From Geminicoccaceae bacterium (GTDB lineage Bacteria > Pseudomonadota > Alphaproteobacteria > Geminicoccales > Geminicoccaceae), in assembly GCA_025054575.1 (NCBI GenBank), contig JANWZN010000009.1, forward strand, positions 1-40,710: a stretch of DNA of 40,710 nt, in the 5' to 3' direction. The translations under genes and the position numbers were made by a program. Shown one piece after another: positions 1 through 9,177 of the stretch (position 1 is its first letter; each line of letters starts with the position of its first letter). The notes beneath the pieces are model-generated. The model was not told the DNA's origin, searched no databases, and saw nothing but the letters and a program-made list of their open reading frames with translations.

Positions 1-33
1 TCTAAGCCCCTTGGCCGGCCGACGGAGGTCCGC

Positions 34-1089
34 ATGCCCGAACTCCTGCTCTGCCTCGATTGGCATCTCGACGGGCCGCCCGATCTCGAGCGGGAGGTGT
101 TCGGGCCGGGTTTCCGGTTCGAGGTGTTCCGCTGGAGCGAGCGCGACCGGGTCCCCGCCGAGCTCCTCGCCGCGGCGCGCGGGCTCTTGTGCAACTACGC
201 GGTCCGGGTGGACGCCGCGCTGCTCGCCCGCATGCCACGGCTTCGGGTCGTGACCCGCTGCGGGGTCGGCTTCGACAATATCGACATCGAAGCCGCGGGA
301 CGCGCCGGCGTGGCCGTCCTCAACGTGCCCGACTACGGCACGATGGACATCGCCGACCACGCCATCGGCCTGGCCCTCGCCTTCCTGCGCGGCATCTCGT
401 TCTACACGAGCGCGCTGCACGAGGATCCGGTCGGCAACTGGACGTTTGCAGCCGCTCCCACCGTCCGCCGACTCGCTACGCTGACCTTCGGGGTGGTCGG
501 CCTCGGGCGGATCGGCACCGCCACGGCACTGCGGGCCAGAGCACTCGGTATGCGCGTCCTCTTCTACGACCCCTATCGGCCGACCGGCACCGAGCTCGCG
601 CTCGGCATCGAGCGGCGCGAGCGCCTCGAGGATCTGCTGGCCGAAGCCGACGTGGTTTCGATCCACACCCCGCTCACGCCCGAGACCCGGGGCATGATCG
701 GTGCAGCGGCGCTCGCCGCGATCAAGCCGGGCGCGATCCTCATCAACACGGCACGCGGCCCGATCGTCGATCTCGACGCGGTGCTCGCAGCACTGCGCTC
801 GGGCCGGCTCGCCGGCGCCGGCCTCGACGTCCTGCCCGAGGAGCCGCCCTCCCCCGACCATCCCCTGATCCGCGCCTGGCGGGAACCCGGCTCGCCCTTG
901 CGCCACCGGCTGATCCTCACCCCGCACGCCGCCTGGTACACGCCCTCCGGGGTCATCGACGTGCGGCGCAAGTCGGCGGTCGCGACTCGAGCGTTTCTCG
1001 AGACCGGCCGCTCGCGCGATCTGGTCAACGAACCGTTCCTCGATCGTGCCGCGGCGGCAGCACGGCTCGCTTCGGGAGGGCCCGCATGA
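34..1089 (+). CDS. D-2-hydroxyacid dehydrogenase, CtBP-like
   Basis: NAD-dependent oxidoreductase of the D-isomer-specific 2-hydroxyacid dehydrogenase family, 351 residues, close to the family norm. The substrate-domain signature GVGFDNID lies near residue 77 and the Rossmann dinucleotide motif GVVGLGRIG near residue 153. The catalytic Arg sits in INTARG (R241), the acidic residue in LPEEP (about E269/E270) and the catalytic His in TPHAAW (H298), so the active site looks complete. The ATG at 34 has a GGAGGT ribosome site just upstream. The stop overlaps the start of the next gene (ATGA), which implies translational coupling with the M20 peptidase. The C-terminal part resembles the C-terminal-binding-protein subgroup; the actual 2-keto/2-hydroxy acid substrate cannot be told from sequence. 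Family assignment is firm, substrate unknown. Confidence 0.93.
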   Translation: MPELLLCLDWHLDGPPDLEREVFGPGFRFEVFRWSERDRVPAELLAAARGLLCNYAVRVDAALLARMPRLRVVTRCGVGFDNIDIEAAGRAGVAVLNVPDYGTMDIADHAIGLALAFLRGISFYTSALHEDPVGNWTFAAAPTVRRLATLTFGVVGLGRIGTATALRARALGMRVLFYDPYRPTGTELALGIERRERLEDLLAEADVVSIHTPLTPETRGMIGAAALAAIKPGAILINTARGPIVDLDAVLAALRSGRLAGAGLDVLPEEPPSPDHPLIRAWREPGSPLRHRLILTPHAAWYTPSGVIDVRRKSAVATRAFLETGRSRDLVNEPFLDRAAAAARLASGGPA

Positions 1090-2237
1090 GCACGGAAGAT
1101 CGCCTCGACGCCTGGCTCGCCGAGCAGGAGGGCGCGATGCTCGCGCTGCTCGAGCGGATCGTGAACATCGACAGCGGCTCGCACGACCATGCCGGGGTCA
1201 CGGCGGTAGCCGAGACGATCGCGGCCTTTCTCGAGGGTGAGGGCGTGGCCTGCGAATGGCTCCGCCAGAGCCGCTCGGGCCACATCCTGCGTGCCCGGGT
1301 AGAGGGGCCCGGCAACGCGCCGGTGCTGCTCATGGGCCACTGCGATACGGTGTTCCCGGCGGGCGAGGCGGCGCGGCGGCCGTTTCGGATCGCCGACGGG
1401 CGCGCCTACGGGCCCGGCGTCGCCGACATGAAGGCCGGGCTCGTGATGAACGCCTTCCTGCTCGCGGCTTTCGCCCGCCACGGCGGTCTCCCCTGCCCGC
1501 TCCTCGGCCTTTTCACGAGCGACGAAGAGATCGCGAGCCCGGTGAGCCGGCCGGTGATCGAGGCCACCGCCAAGGGCTGCCGGGCGGTCTACAACGCCGA
1601 GCCCGGTCGGCCCTCCGGCAATGTCTGCAACGCCCGTAAGGGCGGGGTCTTCGCCAGCTTGCGGATCGAGGGTCGCGCGGCGCATGCCGGCTCGGCCTGG
1701 GCCGAGGGCCGCAGTGCGGTCCTCGAGCTCGCCCACAAGACGATCGCGCTCGCAGCACTCAGCGATCCCGCGCGCGGGATCACGGTCAATGTCGGGATCG
1801 TGCGCGGCGGCCAGTCGGTCAACACGGTGGCCCCTTGGGCCGAGGCCGAAATCGATCTGCGCTACGTCGCACTGGCCGACCGCGGCCCCCTGCTCGCCTC
1901 GGTCGAGAGGATCGTCGGCCAATCGACCGTGCCCGAGACGCGCGCGCGCTTCGCGATCGAGGGAGAGTTCCTGCCGCTCGAGCCGTCGCCGGCCTCGGAC
2001 CGGCTGCTCGCGATCTATCGCGAGGCGGCGCGTGCGGTGGGCTTCACGGTCGAGGGCGAGTTCTCGGGCGGCTGCGCCGATTCGGGTTTCACCGCCGCTT
2101 TGGGCGTGCCGACCCTCTGCTCGACCGGTCCCGTGGGCGGCAAAGGGCACACTCCCGAGGAGTACATGGAGATCGCCACACTCGTGCCGCGGGCGCGCGC
2201 GCTCGCCCGCGCGATCCTGGCCACGCCACCCGCCTGA
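1086..2237 (+). CDS. M20 family metallopeptidase (carboxypeptidase G2-like)
   Basis: Zinc-dependent exopeptidase or deacylase of the M20/ArgE/DapE family, 383 residues. The metal-binding His-Asp pair is visible in GHCDTVF (H85, D87), the bridging Asp in GPGVADMKAG (D114), the general-base and metal Glu pair in SDEEI (E147, E148), and the last zinc His in GGKGHTPEEYME near the C-terminus. The closest named group is probably the glutamate carboxypeptidase (CPG2) type rather than ArgE, judging by GVADMKAG and NAEPGRPSGN. No signal peptide is seen, so it should be cytoplasmic. The ATG overlaps the preceding TGA by four bases, so it is probably co-translated with the hydroxyacid dehydrogenase. Together they may break down an N-acylated or peptide-linked compound; that role is inference. 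Confidence 0.93.
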   Translation: MSTEDRLDAWLAEQEGAMLALLERIVNIDSGSHDHAGVTAVAETIAAFLEGEGVACEWLRQSRSGHILRARVEGPGNAPVLLMGHCDTVFPAGEAARRPFRIADGRAYGPGVADMKAGLVMNAFLLAAFARHGGLPCPLLGLFTSDEEIASPVSRPVIEATAKGCRAVYNAEPGRPSGNVCNARKGGVFASLRIEGRAAHAGSAWAEGRSAVLELAHKTIALAALSDPARGITVNVGIVRGGQSVNTVAPWAEAEIDLRYVALADRGPLLASVERIVGQSTVPETRARFAIEGEFLPLEPSPASDRLLAIYREAARAVGFTVEGEFSGGCADSGFTAALGVPTLCSTGPVGGKGHTPEEYMEIATLVPRARALARAILATPPA

Positions 2238-2241
2238 GCGA

Positions 2242-3327
2242 TCAATACAATCCCGGCAAGCCCGAGGGGGGCACCACGACCAGAGGCTCGGGGGCCGGCG
2301 CTGGCTCGGCCGTCGGCGGTTCGGGTTCGAGCGGCTCTTCCAGCGGCGCCACGGGCCGCGTTACGCGCACGGGAATACCGCGGCGGGCCACGAGCTCGGC
2401 CTCGACCAGATCCCAATCGACCCGGTCGATCTCGCTCGCGGCCCTGCGCCGGACGAGCGCCAGCACGGCCTCGTCAATGGCACCCGGACGCGGCGTGAAG
2501 GCGTAGGTCTCTTCGAGTTCCTCGAGCTGACCGAAATCGGGGTGTGCTTCGAGATAGAGCTCGCCCTCGTGCCAGCCGACCTTCACTTGCTGCTCGACGA
2601 CCGTCACCCGCGTGCCGATCGGCACCTCCTCGAAGAGGCGCTCGACCGCCGCGGGATACATGCGGATGCAGCCTCGGCTCACCCGCCGGCCGACGCCGTA
2701 GGGCTTGTTGGTACCGTGGATCAGATAGGTCGGCCAGCCGAGATAGAGGGCGTGCCGGCCGAGCGGGTTGTCCGGGCCCGGCGGGACCACGGGCGGGAGT
2801 TCCGGCCGGTCGGCGCGGGTGCTCGCGGTCGGGTACCAGGTCGGGTCTTTTTGCTTGCGGACCACCCGCGTCTCGCCCACGGGCGTATCGAAACCCTCGC
2901 GGCCGACCCCGATCGCGTGTCGGCGCACGGGCCCGCCGCGCGGGAACCAGTAGAGGCCGAGCTCGGCCTTGTTGATGACGATGCCCTCGCGCGGGCCCTC
3001 CGGCAACAGATGCGCCTTGGGCAGCAAGATCAGCCGATCCGCGCCCGGGATCCAGGGATCGACCCCGGGGTTGGCGGCCGAGATCGCGAGGATGCCGACA
3101 TCGTTGGCCACCGCGATGTCGAGCAACGTGTCGGCGTGCTCGGTGAGGTGCCAGCGCAGCGCGCCGATCAGGTCGCCGGTCCGGCGATCCTGGGCCACGG
3201 GCGCACGCGCTCGCGCCGCCAGGCCGAGGGCGGCGAGACCCAGGAGCAGCGAACGGCGGGCGAGCACAGCGGGGCCGAGCGCGCGATCGAGCCCCGGCCC
3301 GGTCGAGCCGGGGCTCGATCTCCTCAA
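2242..3327 (-). CDS. L,D-transpeptidase (YkuD) with LysM domain, ErfK/YbiS type
   Basis: Periplasmic cysteine transpeptidase of 361 residues. After a hydrophobic export signal (RRSLLLGLAALG) comes a LysM-like peptidoglycan-binding region (about residues 55-110, ending RLILLPK). The YkuD catalytic domain has His in IHGTNKPYG (H204) and the nucleophile in SRGCIRM (C220). The Pro-rich tail (about 320-361) is probably disordered. In E. coli the ErfK/YbiS/YcfS relatives attach the C-terminal Lys of Braun lipoprotein to meso-diaminopimelate. Here the gene lies four bases downstream of an OprI/Lpp-like lipoprotein gene, which strongly suggests the same job. Start choice is uncertain: TTG at 3327 gives the longest form, while GTG at 3267 would leave a short n-region directly before the signal helix. 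Confidence 0.9.
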   Translation of the reverse strand: MRRSSPGSTGPGLDRALGPAVLARRSLLLGLAALGLAARARAPVAQDRRTGDLIGALRWHLTEHADTLLDIAVANDVGILAISAANPGVDPWIPGADRLILLPKAHLLPEGPREGIVINKAELGLYWFPRGGPVRRHAIGVGREGFDTPVGETRVVRKQKDPTWYPTASTRADRPELPPVVPPGPDNPLGRHALYLGWPTYLIHGTNKPYGVGRRVSRGCIRMYPAAVERLFEEVPIGTRVTVVEQQVKVGWHEGELYLEAHPDFGQLEELEETYAFTPRPGAIDEAVLALVRRRAASEIDRVDWDLVEAELVARRGIPVRVTRPVAPLEEPLEPEPPTAEPAPAPEPLVVVPPSGLPGLY

Positions 3328-3331
3328 GAGA

Positions 3332-3586
3332 TCACTTGCGCAGGCCAGCGCGGAAGATCCGGTCGGCCTTCTCGCCGGCGATCTGCGCGTCCTGCGCCGC
3401 CCGCTGGGCGTCGGCTGCCGCCTGGCGCGAATTGGCCTCGGCCGCGGCTGCCTTCTGCTCGGCGCTCTGGGCGATCGCCCGGACCCCGGCGATCTCCTGC
3501 CGCAGGGTCTCGATGTCGCCCTTAGTGGCGCAGCCGCCCAGCAGAACGAGCGGGGCAGCGGCCGCGAGCAGTGCGATCCTCTTCAT
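3332..3586 (-). CDS. Lpp/OprI-like outer-membrane lipoprotein
   Basis: Small lipoprotein of 84 residues. The signal peptide ends in the lipobox LGGC, with Cys19 as the lipidated residue. The mature chain of 66 residues is almost entirely Ala-rich helix with a heptad-like pattern of Ala, Gln and Lys, typical of the trimeric coiled coil ('alanine zipper') of OprI and Braun lipoprotein. It ends in GLRK, and a C-terminal Lys is the residue that L,D-transpeptidases join to peptidoglycan in Lpp. OprI of Pseudomonas has nearly the same length and also ends in Arg-Lys. The ATG has a strong GGAGGAGG site. Genes for YkuD transpeptidases lie on both sides in the same orientation. Covalent anchoring is inferred, not shown. 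Confidence 0.88.
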   Translation of the reverse strand: MKRIALLAAAAPLVLLGGCATKGDIETLRQEIAGVRAIAQSAEQKAAAAEANSRQAAADAQRAAQDAQIAGEKADRIFRAGLRK

Positions 3587-3656
3587 CGTGCTTCCTCCTC
3601 CTTCGATGATGATCGTCGAGACGGACCGGATCGCGCGGGAGCCCGCCGCGACCCAC

Positions 3657-4160
3657 TCAGGGATGGATGTCGATGGGCGTGCCGGGAACGACGCTCGCCC
3701 ACAAGATGTCCATCTCTTCGTCGGTCACGGCGATACAGCCGCGGGTCCAATTGAACAACCAGTGATCTCTGCGGAATTGCCTCGCGATCGCCGGGTCGAG
3801 CCCGTGGATCATGATGTCGCCCCCGGGCCGCACGCCCAGCCGGCGCGCGCGTTCGCGATCCTGCTCGTTCGGGTAGGAGATCCGGATCGCCTTGTAATAG
3901 TAGCTGTTGGGCACGAAGTCCGAGAGTTCGTAACGTCCCTCCGGCGTCCGCCCGTCGCCCTCGCGGACCTTGTGTCCCTCCGGCCGGCGACCGAGCGCCA
4001 CGCGGCAGCTCCAGACCACGCGGTCCTCGACGATCAGCTCCAGCACCCGGGCCCGCTTCTTGACCTCGACCCGCTCGACGCGCGGCAGCCCCGCGACCGC
4101 GGAAGCGGGCGCGACCAGGGTCGAAGCGAGCAGCGGCAGGAGCGCGCGGCGCGTCGGCAT
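3657..4160 (-). CDS. L,D-transpeptidase (YkuD), short form
   Basis: A second YkuD-domain protein, 167 residues from the ATG at 4160. A weak signal sequence (LLPLLASTLVAPASAVAG) is followed directly by the catalytic domain, without LysM. Catalytic residues are His in IMIHG (H119) and Cys in NWTRGCIAV (C142). The Trp-Thr-x-Gly-Cys-Ile-Ala form of the motif is typical of the short 'murein L,D-transpeptidase' subgroup, whereas the neighbouring transpeptidase has the SRGCIRM form. The frame stays open far upstream, but the homology and signal begin at 4160. It lies 70 bases upstream of the Lpp-like gene and 68 bases downstream of a phosphoesterase gene, all on the same strand. It could make 3-3 crosslinks, attach the lipoprotein or trim stem peptides. 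Confidence 0.9.
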   Translation of the reverse strand: MPTRRALLPLLASTLVAPASAVAGLPRVERVEVKKRARVLELIVEDRVVWSCRVALGRRPEGHKVREGDGRTPEGRYELSDFVPNSYYYKAIRISYPNEQDRERARRLGVRPGGDIMIHGLDPAIARQFRRDHWLFNWTRGCIAVTDEEMDILWASVVPGTPIDIHP

Positions 4161-4228
4161 CGGTGATCGACAGGATCCGGACGTGCAGGTCCCGAACGAC
4201 CCGGATGATAGGGTGCACGGACCGATCT

Positions 4229-5152
4229 TCAAGAAGAACCGGGCGCGATCGCAGGGACTTGCTGCACAGCAGCAACGGCGCCCGAGGCCACGCGGGCGGC
4301 ACCGTCCGGGCCGAGCGCGTCGGTCGTCGAGCCGAGCGGCGGCAACCAGCGTCGCCGGGGGCCGGCGAACGGCAACGTACAGGCGAACGGATCGTTCCCC
4401 TCGACGCGGAAGCTCGCCTCGCCCCCGAGCTCGAGGAGGGCGAAGGCGCCGGCCGGCGCCGGCGCCGTCGTGAAGGTTTCGGTCAGCGACTGGAGCGTGA
4501 GGTGGGCGATGCCGTCGACCAGGGTCAGGCTGTTCCAGTGGACGTGCCCGGCCACACAGAGAAGCGGGACCGGACAGCGGGCGAGCGCCGAGCGGATCGC
4601 GGGCTGCTCGTCGTAGCGCGCGAGCTCGGGCTGGCGCTCGAAATAATAGTTGCCGGTCTGTGCCTGACCCGAAAGCGGCACGTGGGTCGCCAGCAGCACC
4701 GGCCGATCGGCGGCGGCGAGCGTCGCTTCGAGCCAGGCGAGGTCGCCCTCGGCCAAGGCGAAGCCACGATTGGGGGCGAGCCGTGCGTCGGCTTGCCAGA
4801 CGATCAGGAGGAGGCCGGGCAGGTCGAGGATACGGTGGCGCATCGGCTGGCCGAGGAGCGCACCGTTCTCCTCGGCCGGGAGGTAGACGAGATCGTGGTT
4901 GCCGCACAGGCTCGCTACGGGTGACGCGAGCGCCCGCAGCGCGTCGGCCACCTCGGCCATGCGGCGGCGATCTAGGTCGGGTGCCTCGTCCGAGATCCGG
5001 TCGCCGAGCTCGAGCACGAGATCGGGGGCACTCGCGCGCACGAAGGCCGCGAACCGCTCCAGGAGCGGCAGAGCCGCCGAGCCGCGCTTGGTCGGCAGAT
5101 CGGGGCCGTGATGGATGTCGGTGATCAGGGCGATGCGGGTGGTCGGGTGCAT
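4229..5152 (-). CDS. Calcineurin-like metallophosphoesterase
   Basis: Two-metal phosphoesterase of 307 residues. All five motifs are present in order: ITDIHHG, ELGDRI, CGNHD, ATHVPL and AGHVHWN. This is the pattern of the class III cyclic nucleotide phosphodiesterase/CpdA group and many other phosphoesterases, so substrate cannot be assigned. No signal peptide is evident. The ATG at 5152 was preferred over an upstream in-frame start because the homology begins at once (MHPTTRIALITD) and a CAGGAG ribosome site lies 7 bases upstream. It is the first gene of a same-strand series running into the two L,D-transpeptidases and the lipoprotein, with a 68-base gap to the next gene, so co-transcription is possible. 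Confidence 0.85.
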   Translation of the reverse strand: MHPTTRIALITDIHHGPDLPTKRGSAALPLLERFAAFVRASAPDLVLELGDRISDEAPDLDRRRMAEVADALRALASPVASLCGNHDLVYLPAEENGALLGQPMRHRILDLPGLLLIVWQADARLAPNRGFALAEGDLAWLEATLAAADRPVLLATHVPLSGQAQTGNYYFERQPELARYDEQPAIRSALARCPVPLLCVAGHVHWNSLTLVDGIAHLTLQSLTETFTTAPAPAGAFALLELGGEASFRVEGNDPFACTLPFAGPRRRWLPPLGSTTDALGPDGAARVASGAVAAVQQVPAIAPGSS

Positions 5153-5350
5153 GCTCGCTCCTGCCTTGCGATCTCCGCCCTGTGCGATCGCACCAGCGGC
5201 GACAGGGTCGCGACGGCATGGTGACGGTTCGTCGGGAACGGGCGATCCTCCGCCGACCGTGGCCCGCGCGCCACGGCCCAAGGCCGGGCGGCGCGGCGCA
5301 GCGTCGGCGCGGCTTCCCGGCCGCTCGTCCCGGCCTTAGGCGCGAGGGGC

Positions 5351-6205
5351 ATGACCTGCGCCACGATCCGCCTCGGCCCTTGGGTCGAGCTCGTCAACCC
5401 GGACGGCCGTCTCGAGGTCTTGTTGCTCGCCGATCACGCCGGCAACGCCGTTCCGGCGGAGCTCGACGACCTCGGCCTGCCGGCCGAGGAGCGGGCTCGC
5501 CACATCGCCTTCGACATCGGCATCGCGCCGCTTGCCCGCCGGCTCGCCGCTCTGCTCGACGCGCCCGCGCTCTTGAACGGGTGTTCGCGGCTCGTGATCG
5601 ATCCGAACCGCCGTCCGGGCGAGCCCTCCTCGATCCCGGAGCGCAGCGACGGCACGCTCGTGCCGGGCAATCTCGGCTTGGATCCGGCAGCCCGAGCCGA
5701 GCGGGTCCGACGCTTCTTTCTCCCCTGGCACCGGGCGATCGCCCGGCGGATCGCCGCCGCTCGACGGGTCGGGATCTTCCCCGTGCTGCTCTCGCTGCAC
5801 AGCTTCACCCCGCGCCTCGGCGGGGTCGACCGCCCCTGGCAGGTGGGCGTGCTATGGCGCGGCGACGATCGCCTCGCCCGGCCGATGCTCAACGCGTTGC
5901 GTGCCCGCGGCGATCTCGTGGTCGGCGACAACGAGCCCTATTCGGGCAAGGACGCTTTCGGATACACGGTCGAGTTCCACGCCCAGCGGACCCGTCTGCC
6001 GCATCTCATGCTCGAGATACGCCAAGACGAGATCGATACGGTCGCCAAGGCCGAAGCCTGGGCCTCGCTCCTGGCCGGGCATCTTCAGCCGCTGCTGGCC
6101 CGGGCCTTGAGCCTCGGTCTGTGGGAGGGTCCGACCCTGCCGCGGTCGTGGAAACATCCGACCGGCGGGGGCTCCTCGCGCCAGGCGCGGCACGACCGCA
6201 GCTGA
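5351..6205 (+). CDS. N-formylglutamate amidohydrolase family protein
   Basis: Putative metal-dependent amidohydrolase of 284 residues in the N-formylglutamate deformylase (FGase) family, whose founding members act in histidine degradation. Recognisable blocks are LLADHAGNAVP (about residues 25-35), HIAFDIGIAPLA, SRLVIDPNR, LLSLHSFTP and NEPYSG, followed by LEIRQDEI. No other hut gene is nearby, so a role in histidine use is not supported by context. Many alphaproteobacterial members of this family are isolated genes of unknown substrate. It is transcribed divergently from the phosphoesterase gene, with about 200 bases between them in which I see no further gene. The last 20 or so residues look unstructured. 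Confidence 0.85.
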   Translation: MTCATIRLGPWVELVNPDGRLEVLLLADHAGNAVPAELDDLGLPAEERARHIAFDIGIAPLARRLAALLDAPALLNGCSRLVIDPNRRPGEPSSIPERSDGTLVPGNLGLDPAARAERVRRFFLPWHRAIARRIAAARRVGIFPVLLSLHSFTPRLGGVDRPWQVGVLWRGDDRLARPMLNALRARGDLVVGDNEPYSGKDAFGYTVEFHAQRTRLPHLMLEIRQDEIDTVAKAEAWASLLAGHLQPLLARALSLGLWEGPTLPRSWKHPTGGGSSRQARHDRS

Positions 6206-6225
6206 CCGGCCCTGGGGTCGGACTC

Positions 6226-6390
6226 TCAGCAGGTTCCCTTCTTGGCCTGGCCGGGCGGGCAGAAGCGACCCCGCTCCTCGCCAACCGTGACCCGAACCGG
6301 TGGCGGGTCGACCGTGACATCGGCGTTCCGCACGCGCGCCGTGCAAGCGGTCGATGCGAGGAAAAGGGAAACCAGCACAACGAGGCGCAT
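6226..6390 (-). CDS. Small lipoprotein with CPPGQAKKG motif
   Basis: A 54-codon gene. The ATG at 6390 is preceded by a GGGGGAG ribosome site. The translation starts MRLVVLVSLFLASTAC, a short lipoprotein signal with Cys16 as the probable lipidated residue (the -3 position is Ser, slightly off consensus). A short polar middle section leads to the C-terminal block FCPPGQAKKGTC, with a Cys at each end that could form a disulfide. I recognise this CPPGQAKKG-type ending from small uncharacterised lipoproteins of proteobacteria, but no function is known to me. It stands alone between a formylglutamate amidohydrolase gene and tRNA-His. Confidence 0.75.
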   Translation of the reverse strand: MRLVVLVSLFLASTACTARVRNADVTVDPPPVRVTVGEERGRFCPPGQAKKGTC

Positions 6391-6441
6391 GAGCGAGGGC
6401 TCCCCCGGCGTTTCGCGCCCAATCTAGCCCGCGCTGCCTAA

Positions 6442-6588
<147 letters not shown>

Positions 6589-6686
6589 TGACCGAAGCAC
6601 CCGGGGTCGTCAAGCCGGACCGCTGATTGGTCGTGGTCGCACTGCCTAGTGTTCGGGCATTTTGCCTAAACAATCGGCAGCCGTAA

Positions 6687-7145
<459 letters not shown>

Positions 7146-7248
7146 CGTTTCCGTTTCTCGTCCGAACAACCGACGCTGCGCGAAGGCGTCGGCCGGGCCA
7201 GGCCCCGGCCACGGGGCATCGTCAACCGAGCAACGAGGAAGAAGGTCG

Positions 7249-8679
7249 ATGAGCTTGGGGTGCAAGACGTCCGCGGACGTCATGAAGGCGATCAAGGAGC
7301 ACGGCGTGGAGATGGTGGACATCCGGTTCACCGACATGCCGGGCATGTGGCAGCACACCTCGTACCCGGTCCAGTGCTTCGATCAGGAGGCGATCGACGA
7401 AGGTCTCGGGTTCGACGGCTCCTCGATCCGCGGCTTCAAGGTCATCAACGAGTCCGATATGTTGTTGATGCCGGACCCGACCACCGCCTTCATCGACCCC
7501 TTCTTCCAGCACAAGACGCTGGTGATGATCGCCGACGTCAAGGATCCGGTTACCAAAGAGTTCTATTCGCGCGATCCACGCGGGGTCGCGAAGAAAGCCG
7601 AGGCCTACCTCAAGAGCACCGGAATCGCCGATACGGCCTATTTCGGCCCTGAAGCCGAGTTTTTCGTGTTCGACAACGTTCAATACGGCACTGGCCAGTA
7701 CCATTCCTCCTACCTCGTCGATTCGGCCGAGGGGCACTGGAACACCAACCGGGCCGAGGGTCCCAATCTCGGCTACAAGGTCCGGCCCAAAGAGGGCTAC
7801 TTCCCCTGCCCGCCCAACGACACGCTCCAGGATCTGCGTGCCGAGATGGCGATGACGATGATCCAGTGCGGGCTCGTCGTCGAGTGCCAACACCACGAGG
7901 TCGCGACCGCCGGCCAGTGCGAGATCGACATGAAATTCGACTCGCTGCTGGCGATGGCCGACCACCAGATGCTTTACAAGTACATCGTCAAGAACGTCGC
8001 GCGGAAGCGGGGAAAGACCGCAACCTTCATGCCCAAGCCGCTCTACGGTGACAACGGCTCGGGCATGCACTGCCATCAGTCGATCTGGAAAGACGGCAAG
8101 CCGCTCTTCTCGGACCCAGCCGGCTATGCCGGTCTGTCGCAGATCGCCCGCTGGTACATCGGCGGCCTCTTGCGGCACGCGCCGGCGATCCTCGCCTTCG
8201 CCGCACCGACGACCAACAGCTATCGCCGGTTGGTCCCCGGCTACGAGGCGCCGGTCAACCTCGCCTGGTCGCTGCGCAACCGCTCGGCCGCCTGCCGCAT
8301 CCCGATGTACAGCGAGAGCCCGAAGGCCAAGCGGGTCGAGTTCCGCTGCCCGGATCCGTCCTGCAACCCGTATCTCGCCTTCGCGGCGATGCTGATGGCC
8401 GGGATCGACGGTATCAAGAATAAGATCGATCCGGGCGAGCCGGTCGACAAGAACATCTACGACCTGCCACCGGAAGAGGCTGCGCTGATCAAGCAGGTCC
8501 CGGGCTCGCTCGCCGAGAGCCTAGCAGCGCTCGAAGCGGATCACGAGTTCCTGCTCGAGGGTGGTGTCTTCACCCCCGACCTGATCGCGACCTACATCGA
8601 TTACAAAAAGAGCGCGGAGGTGGACCCGATCCGGCTGCGGCCGCACCCCTACGAATTCTTCCTTTACTACGACTGCTGA
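7249..8679 (+). CDS. glnA: Glutamine synthetase type I
   Basis: Glutamine synthetase I, 476 residues, making glutamine from glutamate, ammonia and ATP. The N-terminal beta-grasp starts at residue 1. Catalytic-domain signatures include [32 protein letters not shown] in the form [11 protein letters not shown], and the ATP-binding [12 protein letters not shown]. The adenylylation loop reads NIYDLPPEE with the target Tyr404, so the enzyme should be controlled by GlnE as in the beta subtype. It is the second gene of the sigma-54-driven glnB-glnA operon, preceded by a GAGGAAGAAGG ribosome site, and a hairpin terminator follows the stop. Confidence 0.98.
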   Translation: MSLGCKTSADVMKAIKEHGVEMVDIRFTDMPGMWQHTSYPVQCFDQEAIDEGLGFDGSSIRGFKVINESDMLLMPDPTTAFIDPFFQHKTLVMIADVKDPVTKEFYSRDPRGVAKKAEAYLKSTGIADTAYFGPEAEFFVFDNVQYGTGQYHSSYLVDSAEGHWNTNRAEGPNLGYKVRPKEGYFPCPPNDTLQDLRAEMAMTMIQCGLVVECQHHEVATAGQCEIDMKFDSLLAMADHQMLYKYIVKNVARKRGKTATFMPKPLYGDNGSGMHCHQSIWKDGKPLFSDPAGYAGLSQIARWYIGGLLRHAPAILAFAAPTTNSYRRLVPGYEAPVNLAWSLRNRSAACRIPMYSESPKAKRVEFRCPDPSCNPYLAFAAMLMAGIDGIKNKIDPGEPVDKNIYDLPPEEAALIKQVPGSLAESLAALEADHEFLLEGGVFTPDLIATYIDYKKSAEVDPIRLRPHPYEFFLYYDC

Positions 8680-8703
8680 ACACTGTTCCCCGGTGCCGCA
8701 GTG

Positions 8704-8733
8704 CGGGGCCCCTCGCGGGCCCCGTCATCGTTT
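8704..8733 (+). terminator. Rho-independent terminator after glnA
   Basis: A perfect 8-bp stem (8704-8711 with 8717-8724, CGGGGCCC/GGGCCCCG) with a 5-base loop lies 24 bases after the glnA stop and is followed by TCATCGTTTT. The T-tract is short and interrupted, so strength is uncertain. The minus-strand pilus operon ends just beyond it. Confidence 0.65.
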
Positions 8734-9177
8734 TCTGCGCGCGATCGGCCCCGGCAAGAGGCGGAGGCTGACGGGCAGCTGGTCGACATACTGGCCCTCG
8801 AGGACCGCCCGCTGGCGGGGGATCAGCCCGTAGACGGTGAGCCGCGTCGGCCGGCGGCCGTCGTTCTCGGCCTCGACCGCTGCCCCCTCCCGCCCGCCGT
8901 CGCCCCACGGACGGCGATGGCCCGGATCGGCGTAGAGCCGATAGCGCAGTCTTCCGCCCGCAGGGCCGACGAGCTCGCGTTCGGGGCCGCCCGGGATCGC
9001 CACCGCGAAGCTGGTCGGCCGATCGCAGCGGACGACGATTTCACCCTTGCCGAAGCTCTTGCGGGACAGATCGATCCGGCCGAAGGCGACCGGGCGGACG
9101 TCGACCGAGCAGTCGGCGGCGATCGCCGGCGTTGCGGCCAGAAGGACGATCAGCGCAGCGAGCCGCCACCGGATCAT
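8725..9177 (-). CDS. Csu-type pilus subunit (spore coat U domain), terminal gene
   Basis: Secreted single-domain protein of 150 residues with a Sec signal (LAALIVLLAATPAIAA). It is related to the spore-coat-U/CsuA-B family of archaic chaperone-usher subunits: an early Cys (ADCSVDV), a second Cys after about 30 residues (VVRCDRP), and a late YVDQLPVSL strand like the YSDTITIT of CsuA/B. The ATG at 9177 overlaps the usher stop as ATGA, so translation is coupled; a GTG two codons upstream is an alternative. In Acinetobacter the last gene, csuE, encodes a longer two-domain tip adhesin. This one is too short for two domains, so it is either a minor pilin or a reduced tip subunit. Confidence 0.8.
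   Translation of the reverse strand: MIRWRLAALIVLLAATPAIAADCSVDVRPVAFGRIDLSRKSFGKGEIVVRCDRPTSFAVAIPGGPERELVGPAGGRLRYRLYADPGHRRPWGDGGREGAAVEAENDGRRPTRLTVYGLIPRQRAVLEGQYVDQLPVSLRLLPGPIARRKR

Noticed and set aside
6640-6651. CACT-N4-AGTG dyad as an NtrC binding site
   Set aside because: Spacing is 4 instead of 5 bases and the outer base pair is lost, so it is too weak to call.
7222-8178. A 318-codon open frame opposite glnA
   Set aside because: Exact antisense shadow of glnA with no motif, signal or ribosome site.
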